Positions 12,636 to 20,822 of a stretch of 21,563 nt of DNA are shown here, in pieces. Position numbers and translations under genes: made by a program. The notes under the pieces are model-generated. The model saw only the letters and a list, made by a program, of their open reading frames with translations. It searched no databases and was not told where the DNA came from. Location of the stretch: the NCBI GenBank assembly GCA_016296415.1, contig JAEDJH010000022.1, positions 1 through 21,563 of the forward strand, in the 5' to 3' direction. Within the stretch, counting starts at the first letter, position 1; every line of letters starts with the position of its first letter. Source of the stretch: Clostridia bacterium (GTDB lineage: Bacteria > Bacillota > Clostridia > Christensenellales > CAG-138).

Positions 12636-12638
12636 TGG

Positions 12639-13889
12639 TTATCGCAATAAATTTACAAGTCTGCCGCTGTTTTTTCCAACGTAAGCACCGCAAAGCCTGT
12701 CGGTATCGAGAACGTGAGGGATTATATTGTTTACGTCGTCGATCGTTATGGCCTCCATGCGGGCAAGCACTTCGTCGGTGCTGAGAGCCTTGCCCCTCAA
12801 AAGTAGTGCTTTGCCGATGGACGAGGAGTGGGCGGAGGAGTTTTCCATGCCGAGTATGTATGCGATTTTAAGCTGCTGCTTGCATCGGTTAAACTCGCTT
12901 TCGGTCAGACCATGATGCTTCAGCCTGTCGATTTCGTCAAGTATGGTTTTGATAACGCTTTCGGCCTGCTTTTCACCCGTGCCGGCATATATGGTCAAAT
13001 AGCCCGTATCGCAGTAGGAGCTGGAGTACGAATATACCGAGTATGCAAGCCCGAGCTGCTCGCGCACGCGCTGAAAGAGCCTTGAGCTTGAATTGCCGCC
13101 GAGGGCATTGCTCAGTATGGCGATTGCATACTGTTCCTTTTGTCCGATGGAATAGCCGGGAAGCCCCAGGCATATATGCATTTGCTCAATGTCCTTCTCA
13201 ACCGCTTCGAAACGGCTTTTTTCCGTCAGCTTTCCGCCCGTAAAGCCATCGGCACTGCCTGAGGGTACGCCCGAGAATCTGTCCCCGAGCGTTTTCATCA
13301 GCCTTTCCCTGTCAAAATCCCCTGCGCAGGCGATAACCATATTTTCGGCACGGTACATTCTTTCCATATAGGCCCGAAGCATATCGGGGGTAAAGGAGGA
13401 TACGCTCTCCTTGGTACCCATTATCGGCTTTGCAAGGGCGCTTCCCTCGAAGAAGATGCTGCTGAGCTTTTCGTGGGCGACGTCCTCGGGGCTGTCCTCA
13501 TTCATCAGTATCTCCTCGATTACCACTCCCTTTTCCCGTTCAAGCTCCTCCTCGTCAAAGAGGGAGTTGAGCAGCATATCCGACATTATATCGGCCGCCG
13601 TGTCAACATCGTTTTCGAGCGTTTTTGTGTAAACGCAGGTGCATTCCTTTGACGTGAAAGCGTTCAGGTTTCCTCCGATCGCATCGTTAAGCACCGCAAT
13701 TTCCTTTGCGGAACGTGTTTTTGTCCCCTTGAACAGCATGTGCTCGATGAAGTGAGATATACCGGCTTCGTTATCACGCTCGTTTACCGAGCCGGCTTTT
13801 ATCCATACGCCGAGAGCGACGGAGCGATAACCGTCGAGCTTTTTTGTGGCGATCCTTAATCCGTTGTCGAGTTTATCCGTTGTGAACAT
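12639..13889 (-). CDS. M16 family zinc peptidase (MlpA/YmxG-like)
   Basis: A 416-residue pitrilysin-type metallopeptidase. The inverted zinc motif HFIEH (His46, Glu49, His50) is intact and followed by MLFKGT; the third ligand region lies near EREKGVVIEEI (about 118-128). The C-terminal half holds the usual second M16 domain (LGGNSSSRLFQRVREQLGLAYSVYSY). Its length is that of the single-unit bacterial form. It lies 12 bases after a YlxY-like deacetylase gene, matching the ylxY-mlpA pair next to rpsO-pnp in Bacillus. AAGGAGA precedes the ATG. There is no signal peptide, so it is cytoplasmic. Confidence 0.93.
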   Translation of the reverse strand: MFTTDKLDNGLRIATKKLDGYRSVALGVWIKAGSVNERDNEAGISHFIEHMLFKGTKTRSAKEIAVLNDAIGGNLNAFTSKECTCVYTKTLENDVDTAADIMSDMLLNSLFDEEELEREKGVVIEEILMNEDSPEDVAHEKLSSIFFEGSALAKPIMGTKESVSSFTPDMLRAYMERMYRAENMVIACAGDFDRERLMKTLGDRFSGVPSGSADGFTGGKLTEKSRFEAVEKDIEQMHICLGLPGYSIGQKEQYAIAILSNALGGNSSSRLFQRVREQLGLAYSVYSYSSSYCDTGYLTIYAGTGEKQAESVIKTILDEIDRLKHHGLTESEFNRCKQQLKIAYILGMENSSAHSSSIGKALLLRGKALSTDEVLARMEAITIDDVNNIIPHVLDTDRLCGAYVGKNSGRLVNLLR

Positions 13890-13901
13890 AATTCTCCTTG
13901 A

Positions 13902-14603
13902 CTATCGGGCGGACGGCCCGATTATTTCTCCCGTTGTAGTAATTCTAAATCCGTCTGCCGAAAGCCTGTCTATCAGCATATCCAATGCTTCGGCGGCCTG
14001 CCGTGTCGGCTGCATCAATACGATACTGCCCCCGGTTACGGAGCCGGCACGCCTTATTATATCATCAACCGTGCCGTTTGAGCAAAGTAAATCGAGCGTT
14101 GCCTGAATGTGCGAAAGTCCGAGCTTTTTTGCCGCCATCGAGGAACGAGCCGCATTTTTTTCACCCGAGTAGTACAGTGACGGCTGGATGCCGACTATAC
14201 CCTCTATTATACCCGAAGCGGTCAAAATATCACGTGTTAAAAATGAAAGGTTGCCGTCCGTTCTCGGATTCGTGCCCATCGTGCCAAGCTCGTGACCGTC
14301 GTTTACCATCCTTAAAAGCGCCGTCGGGTTCTCCTTTGCCCATTCGCCGCTGACGATAAAGGTACAGCGTATGTTTCGCTCCTTCAGCGTGTCGAGTATG
14401 GAGTCGGTGGCGGCGGCATTATAGCACATTATCCATTGAAGCGAAACCGCATCCCCGACGTTTCCTTTGTAAATCGGCGCACCTACGGCGGCAACGGTTT
14501 TCTCCTCGCCCTGCGACGTTATTACGTAAAGGGCGGCAATGGCTATTACAAGCACAGCGTTCACAAATGCGGTCAGTCCGATCCCCGTCTTTCGTGTTGA
14601 CAT
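13902..14603 (-). CDS. Degenerate polysaccharide deacetylase-fold protein (YlxY-like)
   Basis: A 233-residue protein with an N-terminal membrane anchor or signal (about 8-29) and a NodB-like region from about 53. TDSILDTLKERNIRCTFIVSGEWAKENPTALLRMVNDGHELG (66-107) matches the helix-strand part of polysaccharide deacetylases well. The catalytic motifs do not: the TFDDG position reads QWIMC (56-60), the H-x-x-x-H after GHELG is absent, the R-x-P-Y-G position reads PSLYYSG, and the final L-x-H reads LMQ (196-198). It is therefore probably a non-catalytic relative. AGGAGG 11 bases upstream supports the ATG at 14603. The frame stays open upstream for 148 more codons, but without family features. 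It is coupled to the M16 peptidase. Confidence 0.8.
   Translation of the reverse strand: MSTRKTGIGLTAFVNAVLVIAIAALYVITSQGEEKTVAAVGAPIYKGNVGDAVSLQWIMCYNAAATDSILDTLKERNIRCTFIVSGEWAKENPTALLRMVNDGHELGTMGTNPRTDGNLSFLTRDILTASGIIEGIVGIQPSLYYSGEKNAARSSMAAKKLGLSHIQATLDLLCSNGTVDDIIRRAGSVTGGSIVLMQPTRQAAEALDMLIDRLSADGFRITTTGEIIGPSAR
13904..13922 (-). other. Hairpin over the stop codon of the deacetylase-like gene
   Basis: ATCGGGC (13904-13910) and GCCCGAT (13916-13922) form a perfect 7-pair stem with a 5-base loop, overlapping the end of the coding region and ending just before the M16 gene's ribosome binding site. No T-run follows. It may tune translation or mRNA decay between the two genes. Confidence 0.5.
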
Positions 14604-14700
14604 AGTAAGCCCGGCCTCCTGTTGTTTTTTGTATATGGTATTCATCGAATGAACGGCATAGTACAATGCGGCGGTAAAACACACGATATGCTTAAAATTA

Positions 14701-14729
14701 TTGCAAAGTGCTTTTGTAAGCTGTATAAT
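14701..14729 (+). promoter_or_regulatory. Promoter of the glgBCD operon
   Basis: TTGCAA (14701-14706), a 17-base spacer and a perfect TATAAT (14724-14729). The predicted start is about 30 bases before the glgB ATG. The 160-base gap back to the divergent YlxY-like gene shows no equally good minus-strand promoter. Confidence 0.72.
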
Positions 14730-14765
14730 ATACCATATCTTATGATGCTGTGCGGAGGTGCCGAC

Positions 14766-16610
14766 ATGAGGCTGACCGAAACCGAACTTTATCTTTTTAA
14801 CAACGGCGTGAATTGTTATGCTTACCGTACGCTTGGCTGTCATGCGGTAAATGCGGGAGAGCAGGCGAAGTTTTATCGCTTTTCGGTGTATGCGCCGAAT
14901 GCAAAGCGTGTAAGCGTCGTCGGTGATTTCAACGGTTGGGATACGGAGTCTCTCCGAATGACGCCCTGCGGCAGCACCGGCGTATGGGAAGCCTTTTCGG
15001 ACACGGCGCAGGTCGGACAGCGATATAAATTTGCAATATTGACGCATGAGGACAATTGGCTGTACAAGGCGGATCCGTATGCCTTTTATTCCGAAAACCG
15101 CCCTGATACCGCATCAGTGATATACGAGATGGACGGCTATGAATGGGGCGACGGCGAATACATAAATCGAGTCGAATCCCCGCTTGAAAAACCGATAAGC
15201 ATATATGAGGTGCACGCCGGCTCGTGGAAAAGCGGACTTTCTTACAGGGAGCTTGCCGACGAGCTTATTGAGTATGTAAAGGATATGGGGTACACACATA
15301 TAGAGCTTATGCCCGTTGCGGAGCATCCGCTTGACGACAGCTGGGGCTACCAGGTCACGGGCTTTTATTCCGTTACCGCCCGTTACGGCACCCCGCACGA
15401 TTTTATGTACCTTGTCGATAAATGTCATCAAAGCGGCATAGGCGTCATAGTGGACTGGGTGGGAGCGCATTTTCCGAAGGATGCACATGGACTTAGGCTG
15501 TTTGACGGCACGCCGCTGTACGAGCATCCCGATTGGCGAAGGAGCGAGCAAAAGCAGTGGGGCACGCTGCTGTTTGATTACGGACGGAGCGAGGTAAGGA
15601 GCTTTCTCATATCCAATGCAATATTCTTCCTGAAGGAATACCATATCGACGGTCTTAGGGCCGATGCAGTAAGCTGTATGCTGTATCTCGATTACGGCAG
15701 GGAGCCGGGGGAATGGCTTGAAAACAAAGACGGAGGCAATATAAACCTCGATGCGGTGGAGCTTTTTCAAATGCTGTCGGAAACGGTAAAGCGTGAGTGT
15801 AAAAACGCCCTGCTGATCGCAGAGGAAAGCACCGCATTCCCGAACGTCACCGGTGCGCCGAAGGACGGCGGACTCGGCTTTGATTTGAAATGGAACATGG
15901 GCTACATGAACGATACGCTTTCATACATGAGCCTTGATCCGATACACAGAAAATACCATCATAGTAAGCTGACCTTCCCGATGATGTATGCCTTTTCGGA
16001 AAGGTTTGTGCTGCCGTTTTCGCATGACGAGGTCGTTCACGGCAAGCGCTCGCTGCTGCAGAGAATGCCCGGAAGCTATGATGAAATGTTCGCGCAGCTA
16101 AGGCTTTTATATGTGTATCAGTTCACAATGCCGGGCAAAAAGCTGATGTTTATGGGCGATGAGTTCGGGCAGTTTATAGAATGGGACTTCAAAAAGTCGC
16201 TCGATTGGCATTTGACCGATTATCCGAAGCACAGCGGAGTGCGCCGTGCTGTCAGGGCGCTCAACGGAATATACACCAAAACCCCCGCACTTTACGAACG
16301 GGAGACCGGCTGGGACGGCTTTGAGTGGGTCTCGGTAAACGATGCCGATAACAGCGTGATCGCATATATCCGCAGGGCGGCGGACGGAAAAGGGTTGCTG
16401 ACGGTGCTTAACTTCACGCCCGTGCCGAGATACTCCTATAAGCTGCCGCTGAACGGAGTGAGGCGGATAAAGCGTATATTTACGTCCGATGCGGAGGCTT
16501 TCGGCGGCATAAACGCAATCAGATCCGATGAATATGGAGCAGCGGAGAATGCCGTCTTTATAGATATAGGCGGCTATGAGGGCTGCATATTTGAGATAAA
16601 TACAGATTGA
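14766..16610 (+). CDS. glgB: 1,4-alpha-glucan branching enzyme (GH13)
   Basis: It introduces alpha-1,6 branches into glycogen. From the ATG at 14766 (GGAGGTG upstream) it is 614 residues; an in-frame ATG at 14622 would start before the predicted transcription start. An N-terminal CBM48 is marked by FYRFSVYAPNAKRVSVVGDF. The GH13 barrel follows with VHAGSW, the nucleophile Asp300 (GLRADAV), the acid/base Glu353 (AEEST) and Asp421 (SHDEVVHGK), at spacings equal to those in E. coli GlgB (D405, E458, D526). A beta-sandwich ends the protein. It lacks the longer N-terminal N1 module of E. coli GlgB. It is first of three glg genes. Confidence 0.94.
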   Translation: MRLTETELYLFNNGVNCYAYRTLGCHAVNAGEQAKFYRFSVYAPNAKRVSVVGDFNGWDTESLRMTPCGSTGVWEAFSDTAQVGQRYKFAILTHEDNWLYKADPYAFYSENRPDTASVIYEMDGYEWGDGEYINRVESPLEKPISIYEVHAGSWKSGLSYRELADELIEYVKDMGYTHIELMPVAEHPLDDSWGYQVTGFYSVTARYGTPHDFMYLVDKCHQSGIGVIVDWVGAHFPKDAHGLRLFDGTPLYEHPDWRRSEQKQWGTLLFDYGRSEVRSFLISNAIFFLKEYHIDGLRADAVSCMLYLDYGREPGEWLENKDGGNINLDAVELFQMLSETVKRECKNALLIAEESTAFPNVTGAPKDGGLGFDLKWNMGYMNDTLSYMSLDPIHRKYHHSKLTFPMMYAFSERFVLPFSHDEVVHGKRSLLQRMPGSYDEMFAQLRLLYVYQFTMPGKKLMFMGDEFGQFIEWDFKKSLDWHLTDYPKHSGVRRAVRALNGIYTKTPALYERETGWDGFEWVSVNDADNSVIAYIRRAADGKGLLTVLNFTPVPRYSYKLPLNGVRRIKRIFTSDAEAFGGINAIRSDEYGAAENAVFIDIGGYEGCIFEINTD

Positions 16611-16626
16611 GTTCGGGAGGTTCAAG

Positions 16627-17850
16627 ATGAGAAAAAAGAAATTGATAGCCATGCTGCTTGCCGGCGGACAGGGAAGCCGTCTCGGGGTGCTTACCAATCG
16701 CATGGCGAAGCCCGCCGTTCCCTTTGGCGGCAAGTACAGAATAATTGATTTTCCGCTTTCAAACTGTGTAAACTCGGCCATAGATACCGTGGGAGTGCTT
16801 ACGCAGTATGAGCCGCTTGAGCTGAACGCATACATTGGCACGGGACAGGCGTGGGATCTGGACAGAAACAGCGGCGGCGTATATGTGCTTCCGCCTTATG
16901 TCAAGGGCAGCGCGGGCGAATGGTATTCGGGCACGGCGAACGCTATCTACCAGAATATGTCGTTTATAGATCGCTTCAATCCCGACCATGTTTTGATACT
17001 TTCGGGCGACCATATTTATAAAATGGATTACAGCGATATGCTGAAACAGCATATTGCAAACGGCGCTGATGCGACGATTGCCGTTTTGAAGGTGCCGATG
17101 GAGGAGGCGAGCCGCTTCGGCATAATGAACACCGACGGAACGGGCCGGATAATTGATTTTGAGGAAAAGCCGAAGCAGCCCAGGAGCAACAAGGCGTCCA
17201 TGGGAATTTACATTTTCAAATGGGAAAAGCTTCGTGAGTATCTTATTTTGGACGAAAATGACGAAGCGTCGCAAAACGATTTCGGCAAAAACGTGATCCC
17301 TCTCATGCTTAACAACGGCTGCAGTATGTTTGCATACTCGTTCTCCGGCTATTGGAAGGATGTTGGAACGATACAGAGCCTCTGGGAGGCAAATATGGAT
17401 CTTATTCGGGAGCCGCCGGAGCTTGACCTGTACGACAAGGAGTGGAGGATCTATTCAAAGAGCGCAATAATGCCGCCCCATTATGTGAGTGCGGATGCCC
17501 GTGTGGAAAGCTCGATAGTCACCGAGGGAAGCACGGTATGCGGAACGGTCAGGCACAGCGTGCTGTTCTCGGGGACGCAGATCGGCACGGGGGCGGTAGT
17601 TGAGGACTCTGTCATAATGCCGAACGCAAGGATAGCCGACGGTGCGGTTGTGAAAAAGGCGATCGTGGGCGAGGGTGCGGTCATAGGCAGGGGCGCACTC
17701 GTCGGGTGCGAGCCCAACGAAAGCGACCCCGAGTACGATACGAATCTGACGGGCGACATAACGCTTATAGCGGATATGGCGAAAATAGAGGAAAATAGAC
17801 GTGTCCCGAGGGGAATGATCGTTGCACGAAACGGTGCAAAAACGCTTTGA
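16627..17850 (+). CDS. glgC: Glucose-1-phosphate adenylyltransferase, catalytic subunit
   Basis: It makes ADP-glucose from glucose-1-phosphate and ATP, the committed step of bacterial glycogen synthesis. In 407 residues the nucleotidyltransferase signature LLAGGQGSRLGVLT (10-23), KPAVPFGGKYRIIDFPLSN, the catalytic Asp128 in SGDHIYKMDY and FEEKPKQP (178-185) are intact. A left-handed beta-helix with hexapeptide-like repeats fills the C-terminal third. GGGAGG precedes the ATG and glgB ends 16 bases upstream. It is expected to pair with GlgD encoded next. Confidence 0.95.
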   Translation: MRKKKLIAMLLAGGQGSRLGVLTNRMAKPAVPFGGKYRIIDFPLSNCVNSAIDTVGVLTQYEPLELNAYIGTGQAWDLDRNSGGVYVLPPYVKGSAGEWYSGTANAIYQNMSFIDRFNPDHVLILSGDHIYKMDYSDMLKQHIANGADATIAVLKVPMEEASRFGIMNTDGTGRIIDFEEKPKQPRSNKASMGIYIFKWEKLREYLILDENDEASQNDFGKNVIPLMLNNGCSMFAYSFSGYWKDVGTIQSLWEANMDLIREPPELDLYDKEWRIYSKSAIMPPHYVSADARVESSIVTEGSTVCGTVRHSVLFSGTQIGTGAVVEDSVIMPNARIADGAVVKKAIVGEGAVIGRGALVGCEPNESDPEYDTNLTGDITLIADMAKIEENRRVPRGMIVARNGAKTL

Positions 17851-17864
17851 GGAGGTAAAGCACA

Positions 17865-18989
17865 ATGACCGATAACGCATTTGGACTGATTTATACCGGC
17901 GAATCCAATATGCAGCTTAGGGACCTTACCACGTCGCGCTCCATTGCGGCGGTCCCGTTTGGTGGAAGGTATCGCTGCATAGACTTCGTTTTGTCGTGCA
18001 TGGTAAACTCGGGCATATCGAATATTGGCCTGATAACGCAGAAAAATTACCACTCCCTCATGGATCATCTCGGCTCGGGCAAGGAATGGGATCTCAACCG
18101 CAAGCGGGATGGGCTTTTCATACTTCCGCCGTTTGTCACGAAGGAAAACACGGGCATATACAAAGGAACGGTCGATGCCCTGCGCTCGTGCATGGGTTAT
18201 GTGAGAAGAAGCCCTCAAAGGTATTGCATATTAAGCGGCAGTCACACCATATACAATACGATCTACGACGAAATGCTCGAAGCACATATAAAAAACGGTG
18301 CGGACATCACCGTAATGTACAGCGTCGAAAGCAGCTTTTCGCCCGATGACCAGTTTGATGATCTGCGGCTGCAAACAGACGACAGCGGCAGGGTTACGGA
18401 CCTTGAGATAGACCCGTACAGACCAAAGTCCGACTTCCAGTCATGCGATGTGTTCATCATCGAAAAAACGCTTTTGGAATACCTCATCGAGGACGCCTAT
18501 TCCCATGCGGATCACGACTTTATTCGGGATGTGCTTGTCAAAAAGGTGCGCTCGCTGAAGATATACGGCTATCGCTACGACGGCTATGTGGCAAGGCTCA
18601 ATTCGATAGGGCTTTTCTACAAGCATAATATGGCTCTTCTCGACGGGTCGGTAAGGCAGGATGTTTTTAACGGCGAGCATCCCATATATACAAAGGTAAA
18701 GGATGAGGTTCCCGCAAGATACGGAAAGGGCGCCGAGGTGACAAACTCGATAATCGCCGACGGCTGCATCATCGAAGGCACGGTCAAAAACAGCGTGCTG
18801 TTCAGGGGTGTTCACGTTGCAAAGGACGCCGTTGTTGAAAACTCCATCCTGATGCAGGCGACAAACGTGCTCGAGGGAGGACAGCTTTCACATGTGGTTG
18901 CCGACAAAGGCGTTACCGTAAAGCGGGGGCGCAAAATTGCCGGATACGACAGCTTTCCCGTGGTGCTGAGAAAGAACATGACGGTCTGA
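17865..18989 (+). CDS. glgD: GlgD, non-catalytic regulatory subunit of ADP-glucose pyrophosphorylase
   Basis: A 374-residue relative of GlgC that has lost the active site: the GGQGSRL loop reads TGESNMQL (11-18), the catalytic Asp reads Ser126 (SGSHTIYN), and FEEKP is replaced by LEIDP. The fold-level features PFGGRYRCIDFVLS, WDLNRKRDGLFILPPF and the C-terminal beta-helix (TNSIIADGCIIEGTVKNSVLFRGV) remain. In Geobacillus, GlgD forms a hetero-oligomer with GlgC and raises its activity. A GGAGG precedes the ATG, 14 bases after glgC. It is the last glg gene; glgA and glgP are not in the window. I see no clear terminator before the next promoter. Confidence 0.93.
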   Translation: MTDNAFGLIYTGESNMQLRDLTTSRSIAAVPFGGRYRCIDFVLSCMVNSGISNIGLITQKNYHSLMDHLGSGKEWDLNRKRDGLFILPPFVTKENTGIYKGTVDALRSCMGYVRRSPQRYCILSGSHTIYNTIYDEMLEAHIKNGADITVMYSVESSFSPDDQFDDLRLQTDDSGRVTDLEIDPYRPKSDFQSCDVFIIEKTLLEYLIEDAYSHADHDFIRDVLVKKVRSLKIYGYRYDGYVARLNSIGLFYKHNMALLDGSVRQDVFNGEHPIYTKVKDEVPARYGKGAEVTNSIIADGCIIEGTVKNSVLFRGVHVAKDAVVENSILMQATNVLEGGQLSHVVADKGVTVKRGRKIAGYDSFPVVLRKNMTV

Positions 18990-19019
18990 CAGGAATGAAG
19001 AGGTAAATCGGCCGTATTG

Positions 19020-19048
19020 TTGACGGGAAAGAGAAAATGGGATATTAT
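19020..19048 (+). promoter_or_regulatory. Promoter of the tyrosine kinase/phosphatase operon
   Basis: TTGACG (19020-19025), a 17-base spacer and TATTAT (19043-19048), each one base from consensus. The predicted start is near 19055, leaving a leader of about 57 bases before the GTG start. Confidence 0.72.
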
Positions 19049-19111
19049 TATCCTTAACTGTATTTTTATGCAGAAACATAACTGTGTATGTGGAAAGAAC
19101 GGAGAAGTGTC

Positions 19112-19369
19112 GTGAAAAAGATTATGTTGCTGGGTTTGACGGTTGTGATCATGGTTGCGTTTATGTGCGCATTCGGGGTTGCTTCTGCGGAAACATACAG
19201 ATATTCCAACCCTACGGAAACGGTTCCGATCTATACCAATGAGGACTGGGTGCCGCCGAAGGTGACGACAATGGACAGATACGGCGACATAATCGCCATT
19301 GTCGTGATGGCTGGGGCGAGCGTGCTTACGGTAGTGGCGGCAAGGTTCATCCGAAGCAGGATAAAGTGA
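19112..19369 (+). CDS. Small membrane protein of unknown function, first gene of the kinase operon
   Basis: I do not recognise this 85-residue protein. It starts at GTG 19112, 6 bases after GGAGA; an in-frame ATG at 19088 lacks a ribosome binding site and would add eight residues in front of the hydrophobic segment. A basic N-terminus and hydrophobic core end in an ASA/E cleavage-like site (24-27). About 30 external residues follow, rich in Thr, Pro and Tyr, then a second membrane helix (about 57-78) and a short basic end (RFIRSRIK). It lies 30 bases before the Wzz-like gene and shares its promoter, suggesting it works with the polysaccharide-regulating complex. Confidence 0.75.
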   Translation: MKKIMLLGLTVVIMVAFMCAFGVASAETYRYSNPTETVPIYTNEDWVPPKVTTMDRYGDIIAIVVMAGASVLTVVAARFIRSRIK

Positions 19370-19399
19370 CGGCAAAAGCAAGAACAAGGAGCTGACGAA

Positions 19400-20080
19400 A
19401 TGACCGTTAGAGATATATTCAAAATAATACTGGACAGAATCGTCCTCATAGTGGCGATCCCGTTTATTTTCGGAAGCATTATGGCGGTATATGTATTCCA
19501 CTTTGTTGAGCCTACATACACCGTAAATACCACTCTCTACGTTATAACAAGACAGAATAAAAGTCAGATAACGTATTCCGACTATACCCTGAGCGAACTT
19601 TTGATGAACGACTACAAGGAGCTCGGAACGAGCGACAGGGTGTATTCGGCGGTTGCCGAACGCATGGGTGTGCCGCCCGAGGTGCTTCGCAAAATGTGCT
19701 CGGTGAAAATCACTTCGGTTTCCAAATCGAGAGTAATGAACGTATCCGTAAGGTCCAAGGACCCCGTGTTTGCGACCAACTTTGCAAACATTATGTCAAC
19801 CGAGTTCTCCTCGAGCCTTAAAAGGGTAATGGATGCGGACGGAGTGAACGTAATTGACTATGCAACGCTGCCAAAAACACCATCCGCACCTGCAAAGCTG
19901 CAGCTTACCATTATAGCTGCAGGCGTAGGACTGGTGCTGTCCGTTTGCATAGTGCTTGCCATGGAGTTTTTGAACACCACGATAAGAACGGCCGAGGACG
20001 TTGAAACGGAGCTCAAGCTCCCCGTGCTCGCAAAAATACCGTTATTAGAGGAAAAAGCAAATGAGCAGCATAATAGATAA
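19400..20080 (+). CDS. Wzz/YveK-type capsular polysaccharide modulator of the tyrosine kinase
   Basis: A 226-residue polysaccharide co-polymerase of the two-component Gram-positive type (YwqC/CapA/CpsC-like). The first membrane helix is at about 14-34, followed by the Wzz start FVEPTYTVNTTLYVIT, a helical extracellular region of about 120 residues, the proline-containing motif LPKTPSAPAKLQ before the second helix (about 168-190), and a cytoplasmic tail (TELKLPVLAKIPLLEEK). Its C-terminus normally activates the cognate kinase and helps set polymer length. AAGGAGC precedes the ATG. It overlaps the kinase gene by 20 bases, indicating coupled translation and a 1:1 complex. Confidence 0.92.
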   Translation: MTVRDIFKIILDRIVLIVAIPFIFGSIMAVYVFHFVEPTYTVNTTLYVITRQNKSQITYSDYTLSELLMNDYKELGTSDRVYSAVAERMGVPPEVLRKMCSVKITSVSKSRVMNVSVRSKDPVFATNFANIMSTEFSSSLKRVMDADGVNVIDYATLPKTPSAPAKLQLTIIAAGVGLVLSVCIVLAMEFLNTTIRTAEDVETELKLPVLAKIPLLEEKANEQHNR

Positions 20081-20822
20081 CTATCGGGCGGGTAAATCAA
20101 ACCTGCAGGATGCAATAAGAACGCTCAGGACGAATATTCAGTTTGCGGGATTCAACGGAAAGATGCAGACGATCGTCATAACGAGCGTCATGCCGCATGA
20201 GGGAAAATCCTCCATTGCGCTGTATTTGGGCATTGCCATGGCGGAAATGGGGAAGGAGACAGTGGTTATCGACGCCGACTGCCGCCGCCCGATGATAAGC
20301 AACTATCTGAAACAACGACCGCAAAAGGGTCTCATGGACGTTATGTCCAACGAGACCGACATAGACAGCGCAATTACCGCAACGAGCCAGCCCGGACTGT
20401 ACTTTCTTGACACCAAAACGCTGGCGAATCCCGTTGAGGTGCTTTCCTCAAAGCGCTTCAGGGAGGTAATAAAATCACTTGAGGAGAGGTTCGACACCAT
20501 AATTATCGATACGCCGCCCCTGTTCTCGTTTATCGAAGCGGCGGTATTGGCGCAGCAGGCGGACGGCACGGTGCTCGTCATACGCCCCGGGCAGACGGAG
20601 ATTAAAGCGGCGCAGGAAGTCGTTGAGCAGCTTAACAAGGCGAACGCAAAAATAATCGGAGTTGTTCTGAACGGCGTTCCGAGAAACGACAGCGGTTATT
20701 ACTACTATAACAGCTATTATTACAGAAACGGCAGGCGCAAAAAGAAAAAGCGCAGCACGTCTATATGGACAAAGCTCGGCTTTAAAAAGATAAACTTCAA
20801 AAAAACAGGGAAACGCAAATGA
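20061..20822 (+). CDS. Bacterial tyrosine kinase (CpsD/CapB/YwqD type)
   Basis: A cytoplasmic BY-kinase that autophosphorylates on a C-terminal tyrosine cluster and controls polysaccharide assembly. In 253 residues Walker A is SVMPHEGKSS (42-51, Lys49), Walker A' is VVIDADCRRP (68-77, Asp71 and Asp73) and Walker B is TIIIDTPP (146-153, Asp150). The cluster has seven tyrosines at 213-216 and 219-221, immediately followed by a strongly basic tail (RNGRRKKKKR and further lysines). That polybasic end after the tyrosines is longer than in the usual family members I know. GAGG upstream supports the start inside the preceding gene. Confidence 0.94.
   Translation: MSSIIDNYRAGKSNLQDAIRTLRTNIQFAGFNGKMQTIVITSVMPHEGKSSIALYLGIAMAEMGKETVVIDADCRRPMISNYLKQRPQKGLMDVMSNETDIDSAITATSQPGLYFLDTKTLANPVEVLSSKRFREVIKSLEERFDTIIIDTPPLFSFIEAAVLAQQADGTVLVIRPGQTEIKAAQEVVEQLNKANAKIIGVVLNGVPRNDSGYYYYNSYYYRNGRRKKKKRSTSIWTKLGFKKINFKKTGKRK

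Noticed and set aside
14604..14765. Possible minus-strand promoter for the deacetylase-like gene
   Set aside because: I found only poor -10-like sequence (TACTAT) without a matching -35, so I do not report it as a feature.
14604..15047. Upstream in-frame extension of the deacetylase-like gene by 148 codons
   Set aside because: It overlaps the divergent glgB start, lacks family resemblance, and the ATG at 14603 has a clear AGGAGG.
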